A DNA stretch of 64,000 nt from Shewanella sp. VB17 (GTDB lineage: Bacteria; Pseudomonadota; Gammaproteobacteria; Enterobacterales; Shewanellaceae). The stretch is from positions 3,410,001 through 3,474,000 of the forward strand of contig NZ_JABRVS010000001.1 of the NCBI RefSeq assembly GCF_013248905.1, read 5' to 3'. The notes under the pieces were generated by a model that saw nothing but the letters and a program-made list of their open reading frames with translations, was not told the origin of the DNA and did no database searches. Of this stretch, positions 18,901 to 26,266 are shown piece after piece; position 1 is the first letter of the stretch, and every line of letters starts with the position of its first letter. Position numbers and translations under genes: made by a program.

Positions 18901-20705
18901 ACAGAAAGAAATATCGGAAATGTACTGCCATCACGACGAAGCGCCATGACTTCACGACCCTTACCTATCATTTTTTTCGTTCCCGTTGCTTTATATTGAC
19001 TAAGATAATGGTCATGGTCTGAATGGTACGGATCTGGCATTAATACTTTAATATTTTTACCTATGAGAAATTCAGCGGAATATTGAAACATTTGCTCTGT
19101 TGCAGCATTGACCGAAACAATACATCCATTCTCTTTCATTGAAATAATACCATCGATAGCGGTATTCACTATTCCTTTATTAAGACATAAAATACTCGAT
19201 AAAGAAGCATTTCTCTCTTTTATTTGCGCTTTCATTTCATCCAATGCTGTGTTCAAACGATCTTTTTCACTCTTAATGATAATCTGCTGATAAAAGTCCC
19301 CCTTAGCGATTGCATCAGCTTGATCGGCAACTTCATTTAAATTTTTAATCATCAGCTTTAATGCTATGCCTAAAGCATCTTTATTAGAAGCCAAAGTCAC
19401 CACTTGATCTAACTCCCCAACGGCAATTCTTTCTGCTAAACGAGTTTTCTCTTTTAGTGCTATCAACATCAACTGCATATCCGCTAAAATACCCTGAGCA
19501 TTAGCAGTTTCGTTAACATCTCCCCCTAAATCACCATTGGAAACCTGCCTAGCAATATTAGCGATATAAGCAGGCTCACCGCCCAATACATTAGTAATGT
19601 GTCGTGTTAATCTAAACGCAACAATAACCCCAATTGCTACACCTAGTAATGTGCCCAATAGTGTGATGAACACGACTAAAGATTCAGTCGCTTTTAATGA
19701 TATTTGACGCTGTCTTAATAGGTTTCTTTCTATGTTATTAAAGGTTTGAATCTGACTGCGGAACTTATTGAAATAAATATTTCCTTTCCCCAGTCCTACC
19801 AGATCACCCATATCGTCCATGGTTTTAGCATGGCCTATTTCTTCACGTAATAATATTTGCGACTTAGCCACGTCATCAATCCAAATATCAATGATTCTTT
19901 CACTTGCCAATAGCAATCTAACTTGCTGTGGATCATCGGCAACCAATAAAGATAACTCATCAATCAAGTGATGAAACAGAGCTGATCCTTTTTTATAAGG
20001 CTCAAGAAAATGTGTTTGTCCTGCTAACAAGAAACCACGCATGCCAGTTTCCATATCAAGGGCTGCTGTTAATATGCTTTGCGCCAAACGAATAGCCTGA
20101 TAGGAATGAACTTCTAATGCTTCTAGTTTTTTTATATTTTTGGTATTAGTACTAGACTTTAATTCTTTATGACGCTTGTCAGCCAACTCTTTTTCATGGG
20201 CTATAAACGCACTAATTTTAAGTCTAAATTGATCAAAATACTCTTTACCTCGTGCTTTTTTAATCGTTTCAGCCATATCATTCATCGACTTGGCATCACC
20301 TATCTCAGTTCTTAAAGTGATCATAGGGTTGGCCACTTCAATCTGCCATTCATCGATGGTACTTGCTATTTCATTCAGTAATTTTACCTGTGCTGGGTTA
20401 TCATCGACATCAGATGCGAGCTGAATCACTAACTCATGGAAAGTATTATCACCTTTATCATAAAGATCTAAAAAATCATTTTTACCTGCCAGTAAATATC
20501 CCCTCATTCCAGTTTCCATACCAACGGCAGTAATTTCAATTTTAGCTGATTTATCTAATACGCTATGAGTATGCTCTACCCAATCAACATCATCCTGTAA
20601 CGACTGAATACTCAAAGACACAACCACAGCAATGAGCAGCATAAATAGCAAAATCACCCCATAACTTAATAATAATTGGCTTTTCAATTTTAAATTAGCA
20701 AGCAT
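15948..20705 (-). CDS. Hybrid sensor histidine kinase: two CHASE3, HAMP, PAS, GAF, kinase core, three receivers
   Basis: A membrane sensor kinase of about 1585 residues. It has a membrane segment near 10-33, then two tandem CHASE3-like modules, each with an ETGMRGxLLAG signature (about 64-75 and 219-230). A second membrane segment is near 343-366, with HAMP-like linkers to about 490. A PAS domain (about 510-625), a GAF domain (650-795) and a heptad-rich coiled coil (795-890) follow. The kinase core has its histidine near 902 in ANMSHELRTPL and GGTGLGLTIA in the ATPase. The three receivers have acceptor Asp residues near 1245, 1368 and 1515. ATG 20705 is chosen because GGAG lies 6 bases upstream. 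It is the first gene of the kinase-CheR-CheB-kinase operon. Confidence 0.93.
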   Translation of the reverse strand: MLANLKLKSQLLLSYGVILLFMLLIAVVVSLSIQSLQDDVDWVEHTHSVLDKSAKIEITAVGMETGMRGYLLAGKNDFLDLYDKGDNTFHELVIQLASDVDDNPAQVKLLNEIASTIDEWQIEVANPMITLRTEIGDAKSMNDMAETIKKARGKEYFDQFRLKISAFIAHEKELADKRHKELKSSTNTKNIKKLEALEVHSYQAIRLAQSILTAALDMETGMRGFLLAGQTHFLEPYKKGSALFHHLIDELSLLVADDPQQVRLLLASERIIDIWIDDVAKSQILLREEIGHAKTMDDMGDLVGLGKGNIYFNKFRSQIQTFNNIERNLLRQRQISLKATESLVVFITLLGTLLGVAIGVIVAFRLTRHITNVLGGEPAYIANIARQVSNGDLGGDVNETANAQGILADMQLMLIALKEKTRLAERIAVGELDQVVTLASNKDALGIALKLMIKNLNEVADQADAIAKGDFYQQIIIKSEKDRLNTALDEMKAQIKERNASLSSILCLNKGIVNTAIDGIISMKENGCIVSVNAATEQMFQYSAEFLIGKNIKVLMPDPYHSDHDHYLSQYKATGTKKMIGKGREVMALRRDGSTFPIFLSVGEIKQGDDNLYTGFIRDITKEKQFELDLQRSNQDLLQQNEMKSQVSRINELTQGASNLMVMADNIISAMAEMMQAGHGVIYTYDDSNKGLKLSGSYAFKERKAVLPFIVVGQGLVGQCAKEQKTILLTQVPEDYIQINSGLGQGSPLNVLVVPVLFEEELIGVIELASFQHFTSNQLDVIELICSNLGIVFNNLRNQQKTQTLLVETQNQSEELQVQQEELRSSNESLLEQTQLLKTSEEELKLQSEELKVSNEELEEKQVFLKRQKDEIEIAKEDLTIKANELALASKYKSEFLANMSHELRTPLNSLLLLAKSLADNKNQHLDETEVEDAKIIFDGGNNLLCLINDIMDLSKVEAGKLTVHIEDVSLNVLCRNIKQVFDPIAKSRELTFNIDIDKQLPDIITTDGLRVEQILRNLLSNAFKFTEIGSVTLKISSSAADVHFLHSTLDVSSALSFTVLDTGIGIPSHKLQPIFEAFQQQDGSTSRKYGGTGLGLTIARELTRLLGGEIQLKSVVEQGSTFTLYLPNTFDIKGVEEKIDDDGIVSDVKFTAPLEEIESNAEQAALVTLPQDSTLQPYPEFIPDDRKNLVTGERTLLIIDDDPIFAKILRDHAQEHGYQCLVAGDGRTGIYLAQEYEPDGIILDIMLPDIDGHQVLEQLKFSLKTRNIPVEIISAHSEDHHQALVQGAIGLQTKPVSQETLLSVFDQIKAFSSSELRHLLVIEDDAGNQASIVRLLEGCDIDIKCVDNGIDGVKEVLSDQYDCIILDLGLPDISGFEVLKQIENSELDRVPPVIIYTGKEITDEEQDELNQFSSSIVIKGVGSGERLLDDISLFLHDIESRFGVDSQKTINMLHDEDSMFLGRKILIVDDDMRNTYALSKSLIEVGFEVDMAHNGQEAVDQLAEDKSFELVLMDTMMPEMDGYAATKLIRDMGHYINLPIIALTAKTMPEDREKSLQAGASEYLTKPIDFEKLLSIMRIWLFKH

Positions 20706-20913
20706 ATCGAGCTCCATGTTGACACGACTTAGCATGTACCTGTTAAATACTGCAATGACATATCATTTTTATTACCGCTAGTTTCTCGATAATCGACATA
20801 CAGGGCACCTTTCTGAGGCTAAATGACATTTAAATTATCACTAAAAGCATAGACAATAAATGACATCATGGGGTGATATTGTAACGACGATAAACATACT
20901 AAAATATTGCAAC

Positions 20914-21399
20914 TCAGTTTATCTTTTCATAAGTTCCCGATGTAATGAATTGACTAAATGATTCACACCATACAACCAAACTCATGTATTGAGAGGGATC
21001 GACATTATTTGGGATCGGCACAATAAAATTACCGAAGGTATTAATTGCACCCACTAGGATCATTGATGATTTTAGTCGATGAAAGTCCAATTCTGTTTCA
21101 ACAAATTCTGGTGATAAATAAAGCCGATAATCAGGCCCAGGGGCAAGCTCCCCAGAAAAAGCAATGTTATCAGGACTAATCGATATCTCGCCTTCCCCCC
21201 AATGCAAGAAATCACTGTCTATTCTGTCCCTCGAAAATGTTCCTGTATAATCACGATTTTTCACCGTCAACTCCAGACTTGCTTGATCAGGTGCCATAGG
21301 AGCAGTGATAATAGGCAACAGATATATTCCCATCATAACCCCACTCCCAGCAACCAACAGATGTGACACGAATAAAGCCAAGGTGATACGTTTTTTCAT
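20914..21399 (-). CDS. DM13-domain protein, exported or membrane-anchored
   Basis: A 161-residue protein with an N-terminal hydrophobic helix (residues 8-32) that anchors or exports it, followed by one DM13 domain. The domain is recognised by HWGEGEISI, ELAPGPDYRLYLSPEFVE and the C-terminal SLVVWCESFSQFI, whose single cysteine is conserved. DM13 domains are proposed electron-transfer modules because of that buried cysteine; this is a family hypothesis. GAGGA lies before the ATG. It is downstream of no obvious operon and divergent from the MFS gene. Confidence 0.82.
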   Translation of the reverse strand: MKKRITLALFVSHLLVAGSGVMMGIYLLPIITAPMAPDQASLELTVKNRDYTGTFSRDRIDSDFLHWGEGEISISPDNIAFSGELAPGPDYRLYLSPEFVETELDFHRLKSSMILVGAINTFGNFIVPIPNNVDPSQYMSLVVWCESFSQFITSGTYEKIN

Positions 21400-21612
21400 A
21401 TTATGATCCTCATATTCAAAGTCATGTTAATTAAGATCTCGTTACAAAAATGCTTGTTATTACCTATAAAAATATTAAGTACTATCTAGCTTAGTAAGAT
21501 AATAAGTCGTATAGTATTCTATCTTACTGATAACAGACTCAGTTCTGCTATCTCATAGCCTAGCTATATGACTATCTATCCCCTCAAATCAACTTAACAC
21601 CAAGAGGTACCC

Positions 21613-22848
21613 GTGCCAACAGGATCATATCAATCTCCATCTGCAGCCCCAATAACGTGCATCAATATCGCTTTTTTGATCCCTATGTTAGCTGCAATTG
21701 TCGCCATTACCCCTTTAGCTATCGACATGTATCTACCTGCAATGGCCACGTTGGCAAGCAGTTTTCATTCCGACATAACCCTAGTTCAACAATCCTTAAG
21801 TCTGTACCTTGCAGGTTATGCGCTGGGAATGCTGATTTTTGGCCCATTAGCCGACAGAATGGGTCGTCGTCCTCTGGTAATATTAGGGTTAGCAGGCTTT
21901 ATGGTCGTGAGTCTACTCTTAGCCTTCGTCACCAACATTGAACTGTTTTTAGCATTGAGGTTTGCACAAGCCTTTATTGGTGCGGCAGCCACCGTGGTCG
22001 TCCCTGGTTATATCAAAGAGCTCTACGGAGAAAACACCGCCAAAGGTATGTCTTATGTTAGTTTAATCATGATGTTAGCTCCTTTAATCGCCCCAAGCGT
22101 AGGCAGCCTTATCTTAGAATTAGGTGAATGGCATTTGATCTTTTTCATCCTCGCCAGTTATGCATTTTTGCTGTTAGTCTTGGTCTGCTGGAAGCTCAAT
22201 ATGCCTAGCGATAATGATAAAAGCAACCGCAGCCAACAATCATTTTTCGGTGCTTATGCTGTGATATTCACCAAACCTGAGACTAAATTACACATCGCCA
22301 GCGGCGTACTGTCATCATTTGCATTTTTCTGTTATTTAACCGCCTCGCCTTTCGTTTATATGGAAGTTTTTGGTTTAGATAAATCGCTTTTTGCCCTACT
22401 GTTCAGCACGAATGTGGGCGCATTAATGCTGGCAAATGTGATAAATAGCCGCATTATCACACGATATGGCTCTAAGTTAATGCTAAAAATGTCAACTCTG
22501 TTAGCAATAGTCGCGGGCTCAGGCCTCTTAATAGTGAACCTATTCGGTCTCAGTTTTCATTATACGGTGGCTATGCTTATCCCTTTTATGGGCTTTTTAG
22601 GGATCATGTCAGTCAATGCCGATGCGATTGTGTTAATGAAGTTCAAAAAAGAAACGGGGACAGCAACGGCTGTTATTATTGCCCTACGTTTTGGTTGTGG
22701 TGCGCTGGCCGGCCCCCTACTTGCGCTATTCTATACTGGCACAGCCGTTCCTTTCTCGGCTTTAATGTTGAGCGCGGTAGTCTTAGTTGGGATCTGCCAA
22801 TTTTTTGCAGCTAATGGTGTTCATGTGACTGAACACATAAATCGTTAA
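21613..22848 (+). CDS. Bcr/CflA-type MFS drug efflux transporter
   Basis: A 411-residue inner-membrane antiporter with twelve predicted helices. The family signature ITPLAIDMYLPAMATLA starts helix 1. The MFS loop motif is FGPLADRMGRRPLVILG, and the antiporter motif C region is around MMLAPLIAPSVGSLI. The Bcr/CflA group exports bicyclomycin, chloramphenicol or sulfonamides in some species; the substrate here is unknown. The start is a GTG with AAGAGGT just upstream. It is followed by the ilvIH leader but is unlikely to be cotranscribed with it, since about 390 bases intervene. Confidence 0.92.
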   Translation: MPTGSYQSPSAAPITCINIAFLIPMLAAIVAITPLAIDMYLPAMATLASSFHSDITLVQQSLSLYLAGYALGMLIFGPLADRMGRRPLVILGLAGFMVVSLLLAFVTNIELFLALRFAQAFIGAAATVVVPGYIKELYGENTAKGMSYVSLIMMLAPLIAPSVGSLILELGEWHLIFFILASYAFLLLVLVCWKLNMPSDNDKSNRSQQSFFGAYAVIFTKPETKLHIASGVLSSFAFFCYLTASPFVYMEVFGLDKSLFALLFSTNVGALMLANVINSRIITRYGSKLMLKMSTLLAIVAGSGLLIVNLFGLSFHYTVAMLIPFMGFLGIMSVNADAIVLMKFKKETGTATAVIIALRFGCGALAGPLLALFYTGTAVPFSALMLSAVVLVGICQFFAANGVHVTEHINR

Positions 22849-23034
22849 GCAACACATCATCAATAAGCTACCTGATTGTCGTCACTTCCCTAACCTTGTT
22901 AATAGACATTTTCGACTTAATTAGCCCCCAAAATAACACAGTAAGGGGTCTATTGAATCCATGTAACTCAAGCTTAAAACGTAGAATGGCCTCTAAGGTC
23001 AGATTTATTATTTAACGATTTTTGCATAAAATAC

Positions 23035-23062
23035 TTGAAATCGATGCGTATTTTTATATGAT
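23035..23062 (+). promoter_or_regulatory. Predicted ilvIH promoter
   Basis: TTGAAA (23035-23040) and TATGAT (23057-23062) are 16 bases apart. The transcript would have a leader of about 170 bases. Confidence 0.5.
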
Positions 23063-23084
23063 GTGCATCTGTTCATTTGAAAAC

Positions 23085-23223
23085 AGGTGTTGCACCTTAA
23101 CAAGGTGAATTTAACTTTACGATAAAGTTAATCGACATATCGAGAGTCAGGATCACCGTCCAAACTCATTATATTCAAGCGATTACCGTCGCTGTATCTA
23201 GATACTGCATACCGTAGCGGTAA
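23085..23223 (+). promoter_or_regulatory. Structured ilvIH leader with competing hairpins
   Basis: CACCTT at 23093-23098 can pair with AGGTG at 23085-23089 or with AAGGTG at 23102-23107, so two stems exclude each other. A perfect 9-bp stem with a 3-base loop follows (TTAACTTTA 23111-23119, TAAAGTTAA 23123-23131). TTACCG (23183-23188) can pair with CGGTAA (23218-23223), closing just before the ilvI ribosome site. Regulation through these structures is inferred. Confidence 0.4.
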
Positions 23224-23240
23224 CTTATGAGGATTTACAA

Positions 23241-24962
23241 ATGGAGAAGTTATCAGGCGCCAGCATGATCGTCCGCTCACTGATTGACGAAGGCGTAAAA
23301 CACATATTCGGCTACCCTGGCGGATCTGTGTTAGATATCTATGATGCCCTGCACGAAAAGTCGACCATTGAACATATTTTAGTTCGTCACGAACAAGCAG
23401 CCGTGCATATGGCTGACGGGTATGCACGTTCTACAGGTGAAGTAGGCGTCGTATTGGTGACCTCAGGACCTGGTGCGACTAACACAATTACGGGGATTGC
23501 GACGGCCTATATGGATTCTATTCCACTGGTCATTGTTTCCGGCCAAGTCCATAGCCACCTCATTGGTAATGATGCGTTCCAAGAATGTGACATGATAGGT
23601 ATTTCAAGGCCTGTCGTTAAACACAGTTTTCTTGTAACAGATCCCAGAGATATTCCAGAGATCCTAAAAAAAGCCTTCTTTATTGCGGCAAGTGGCAGAC
23701 CAGGACCTGTGGTGGTTGACGTGCCTAAAGATTGTATGGATCCTGCCATTCTTCATGATTATGCCTACCCTAAAAGCATAAGCATGCGCTCATATAATCC
23801 AACGACTTCAGGTCATAAGGGCCAAATCCGCAGAGGTCTACAAGCGCTATTAGCGGCGAAGAAACCAGTACTCTATGTGGGCGGTGGCGCGGTTATCTCC
23901 GAATGTGATAAGCAGATCTTAGCCCTATCAGAGAAACTCAATATTCCCGTTGTGAGCACCTTAATGGGTCTCGGCGCCTTTCCCGGCACACACAGCAACA
24001 GTATCGGTATGCTTGGTATGCATGGTTGTTATGAAGCCAATATGGCCATGCACAACACTGATTTAATCTTCGGGATCGGAGTGCGTTTTGATGATAGAAC
24101 CACCAATAATGTCGATAAATATTGCCCTAATGCTACCATCTTACACATTGATATCGATCCCTCTTCGATTTCAAAAACAATTCGAGTTGACATCCCCATT
24201 GTAGGCTCAGCAGATAATATCCTTGATGAGATGCTAGCACAATTAAACTCAAACGGTGACACTATCAAAGATGCCACTGCCGTCGATCATTGGTGGCATG
24301 AAATTAATCAATGGCGTGCTAAAAAGAGCCTAGCTTACGATACGACAACGGATAAAATAAAACCTCAGCAAGTCATTGAAACATTACATAAACTGACCAA
24401 TGGTGATGCCTATGTTGCATCCGATGTGGGTCAACATCAAATGTTTGCCGCACTCTATTATCCTTTCGATAAACCCCGTCGCTGGATTAATTCAGGCGGT
24501 TTGGGCACCATGGGCTTTGGTCTTCCTGCTGCCATGGGCGTCAAATTAGCACAACCCGATGCAACCGTACTGTGTGTGACTGGTGATGGTTCAATTCAAA
24601 TGAATATTCAAGAACTGTCAACGGCACTTCAATATGATATTCCAGTTAAAATTATCAACCTTAACAATCGTTTTTTAGGTATGGTCAAGCAATGGCAAGA
24701 CATGATTTATTCAGGTCGTCATTCACATTCTTATATGGATTCAGTGCCTAATTTTGCCAAAATTGCCGAGGCTTATGGCCATGTGGGGATCACCATTAGC
24801 GATCCGGCTAAATTAGAATCGGAACTAGAAAGGGCACTGGCGATGACAGATAAACTGGTATTTGTCGATATTAATGTCGATCAAACAGAACATGTGTACC
24901 CTATGCTTATTCGCGGCGGTGCGATGAACGAAATGTGGCTAAGTAAAACGGAGAAAAGCTAA
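23241..24962 (+). CDS. ilvI: Acetolactate synthase, large catalytic subunit
   Basis: A 573-residue ThDP enzyme that makes acetolactate or acetohydroxybutyrate from pyruvate, the first common step of valine, leucine and isoleucine synthesis. Domain order is the pyrimidine-binding domain (catalytic Glu in VRHEQAAVHMADGYAR near residue 49), the FAD/central domain, and the pyrophosphate-binding domain with GDGSIQMNIQELSTALQ and NLNNRFLGMVKQWQD. TGAGGA lies before the ATG. The stop overlaps the ilvH start by one base, so the two subunits are translationally coupled. Length and motifs fit isozyme III (IlvIH). Confidence 0.96.
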   Translation: MEKLSGASMIVRSLIDEGVKHIFGYPGGSVLDIYDALHEKSTIEHILVRHEQAAVHMADGYARSTGEVGVVLVTSGPGATNTITGIATAYMDSIPLVIVSGQVHSHLIGNDAFQECDMIGISRPVVKHSFLVTDPRDIPEILKKAFFIAASGRPGPVVVDVPKDCMDPAILHDYAYPKSISMRSYNPTTSGHKGQIRRGLQALLAAKKPVLYVGGGAVISECDKQILALSEKLNIPVVSTLMGLGAFPGTHSNSIGMLGMHGCYEANMAMHNTDLIFGIGVRFDDRTTNNVDKYCPNATILHIDIDPSSISKTIRVDIPIVGSADNILDEMLAQLNSNGDTIKDATAVDHWWHEINQWRAKKSLAYDTTTDKIKPQQVIETLHKLTNGDAYVASDVGQHQMFAALYYPFDKPRRWINSGGLGTMGFGLPAAMGVKLAQPDATVLCVTGDGSIQMNIQELSTALQYDIPVKIINLNNRFLGMVKQWQDMIYSGRHSHSYMDSVPNFAKIAEAYGHVGITISDPAKLESELERALAMTDKLVFVDINVDQTEHVYPMLIRGGAMNEMWLSKTEKS

Positions 24963-25456
24963 TGCGTCGTATCATATCTGTGTTACTTGAAAACCAACCT
25001 GGTGCACTTTCTCGTGTGGTGGGCCTATTTTCTCAGCGTGGTTACAACATCGAAACGTTAACCGTAGCGCCCACCGATGACCTAACTCTCTCGCGTCTCA
25101 ATATCACCTTGATCGCCGATGCTAATGTGCTCGAACAAATTGAAAAGCAGTTACATAAGTTGATCGATATCTTAAAAGTCTCCAATATTACCGAGTCTGA
25201 ACATATCGAACGAGAGCTAGCACTGATAAAAGTCAAAGCCAAGGGCAATATGCGCGAAGAAGTAAAACGCACAGCCGATATATTTCGCGCTCAAATTGTC
25301 GATATTACCGCCGAGCTTTATACCGTTCAATTAACCGGCCCAACCGCCAAACTCGATGCCTTTATCAATGCGATGAGTGAAGTGACTAAAGTCGTTGAAG
25401 TATCACGCTCCGGCGTCGTTGGCCTCAGTCGTGGTGAAAAAGCCATGCGAGCTTAA
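24962..25456 (+). CDS. ilvH: Acetolactate synthase, small regulatory subunit
   Basis: A 164-residue regulatory partner of IlvI. The N-terminal ACT domain (MRRIISVLLENQPGALSRVV, then GYNIETLTVAPTDD) normally binds valine for feedback inhibition. The C-terminal ALS_ss domain includes KGNMREEVKRTADIFRA. The start overlaps the ilvI stop in TAATG. A stem-loop terminator follows. Confidence 0.96.
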   Translation: MRRIISVLLENQPGALSRVVGLFSQRGYNIETLTVAPTDDLTLSRLNITLIADANVLEQIEKQLHKLIDILKVSNITESEHIERELALIKVKAKGNMREEVKRTADIFRAQIVDITAELYTVQLTGPTAKLDAFINAMSEVTKVVEVSRSGVVGLSRGEKAMRA

Positions 25457-25473
25457 GTTTTATTCGACACGAA

Positions 25474-25496
25474 AAAGGGAGCACTAGGCTCCCTTT
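25474..25496. terminator. Bidirectional terminator between ilvH and ibpA
   Basis: AAAGGGAGC (25474-25482) and GCTCCCTTT (25488-25496) form a 9-bp stem with a 5-base loop. On the minus strand it is followed by a run of T residues, which suits ibpA best. Confidence 0.8.
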
Positions 25497-25520
25497 CTTA
25501 TGCTAATCTCATCCCGTCTA

Positions 25521-25964
25521 TCACGACTCAGGATCGATCACCCTTGAGGTGCCTATTTCAATTTTTCTCGGCTTAAGTGCTTCTGGGATCTCCCGCTGCA
25601 GCTCAATATTAAGTAAACCATTTTCAAGATCAGCGCTAATCACAGTCACATAATCTGCAAGCTGAAAGGTACGTTCAAAACCACGTTCTGCAATGCCCTG
25701 ATACAGGTATTTAGTCGTTTTATCTTGTGTCGCTTTAGTGCCCTTAACGAATAACTTATCACCTTCACTGGTAATGTCGAGTTCATCCATGGTAAAACCA
25801 GCCACAGCCATGGTGATGCGATAACGCGTGTCATTAATGAGTTCAATATTATAAGGTGGATAGCCAGAATTGCCTTTATTTGATGCCGCATGCTCTGCAA
25901 GCTGGGCTAAACGGTCAAATCCAATTGCACTGCGGTAAAGTGGAGCTAAATCGTAATTTGTCAT
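25521..25964 (-). CDS. ibpA: Small heat shock protein, IbpA family
   Basis: A 147-residue Hsp20 holdase that binds unfolding proteins and hands them to DnaK/ClpB. The N terminus (YDLAPLYRSAIGFDRL) is typical of IbpA/IbpB. The alpha-crystallin domain spans about residues 35-125 (YNIELINDTRYRITMAVAGF, then ENGLLNIELQREIPE). The conserved I-x-I tail motif is present as IEI near the C terminus. A sigma-32-like promoter and a ROSE-like RNA hairpin precede it, matching the usual double heat control of this family. Confidence 0.95.
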   Translation of the reverse strand: MTNYDLAPLYRSAIGFDRLAQLAEHAASNKGNSGYPPYNIELINDTRYRITMAVAGFTMDELDITSEGDKLFVKGTKATQDKTTKYLYQGIAERGFERTFQLADYVTVISADLENGLLNIELQREIPEALKPRKIEIGTSRVIDPES

Positions 25965-25967
25965 GGG

Positions 25968-25990
25968 TATATCCTTGTATTAAGCAATAT
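25968..25990 (-). promoter_or_regulatory. ROSE-like RNA thermometer hairpin of ibpA
   Basis: On the minus strand, UUGCUU (25982-25987) can pair with the ribosome site AAGGAU (25971-25976) across a 5-base loop, leaving one G bulged and one U-G pair. Flanking AUAU pairs extend the stem. The U-U-G-C-U over A-G-G-A arrangement is the hallmark of ROSE elements, which melt on heating. Confidence 0.75.
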
Positions 25991-26099
25991 AGAAATATTA
26001 TTGGCCAACCTATGTTGCGCCGTTAATCGCTAGACCTAGCCCCTAAGGCACACAGTCTAACGGGGTATTAAGAGCCCTCATTGAGCGACTCTATAACTG

Positions 26100-26127
26100 A
26101 TATATAGACATAAAATGATATTTCAAG
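26100..26127 (-). promoter_or_regulatory. Sigma-32-like promoter of ibpA
   Basis: Read on the minus strand, CTTGAAA (26121-26127) matches the heat-shock -35 consensus exactly. A weaker -10 (CTATATAT, 26100-26107) follows after 13 bases. The leader would be about 130 bases. Confidence 0.6.
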
Positions 26128-26214
26128 TACCAATATTGAAATAATTTATTGTCGCACTTGCTCTAACAATAAAATCATCCAACAAGCACCGATAATACAT
26201 TGAATATTGAAATG

Positions 26215-26243
26215 AAAAAGGTAGCGATTAGGCTACCCTTTTT
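26215..26243 (-). terminator. Terminator of the 5'-nucleotidase gene
   Basis: GGTAGC (26220-26225) and GCTACC (26232-26237), flanked by A and T runs, sit about 25 bases past the stop on the minus strand. Confidence 0.8.
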
Positions 26244-26266
26244 ATTATTGATTTAGAGAAATAAAA

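Larger units (their letters stand above)
22849..23240 (+). other. ilvIH upstream region
   Basis: About 390 bases without a gene. It holds a predicted promoter at 23035-23062 and several hairpins in the leader, described separately. No terminator was seen for the preceding MFS gene. Confidence 0.5.

Noticed and set aside
23061..23108. Possible 15-residue leader peptide before ilvIH
   Set aside because: Its ATG overlaps the predicted -10 box, so the frame would not be on the transcript, and it is not rich in Val, Leu or Ile codons.
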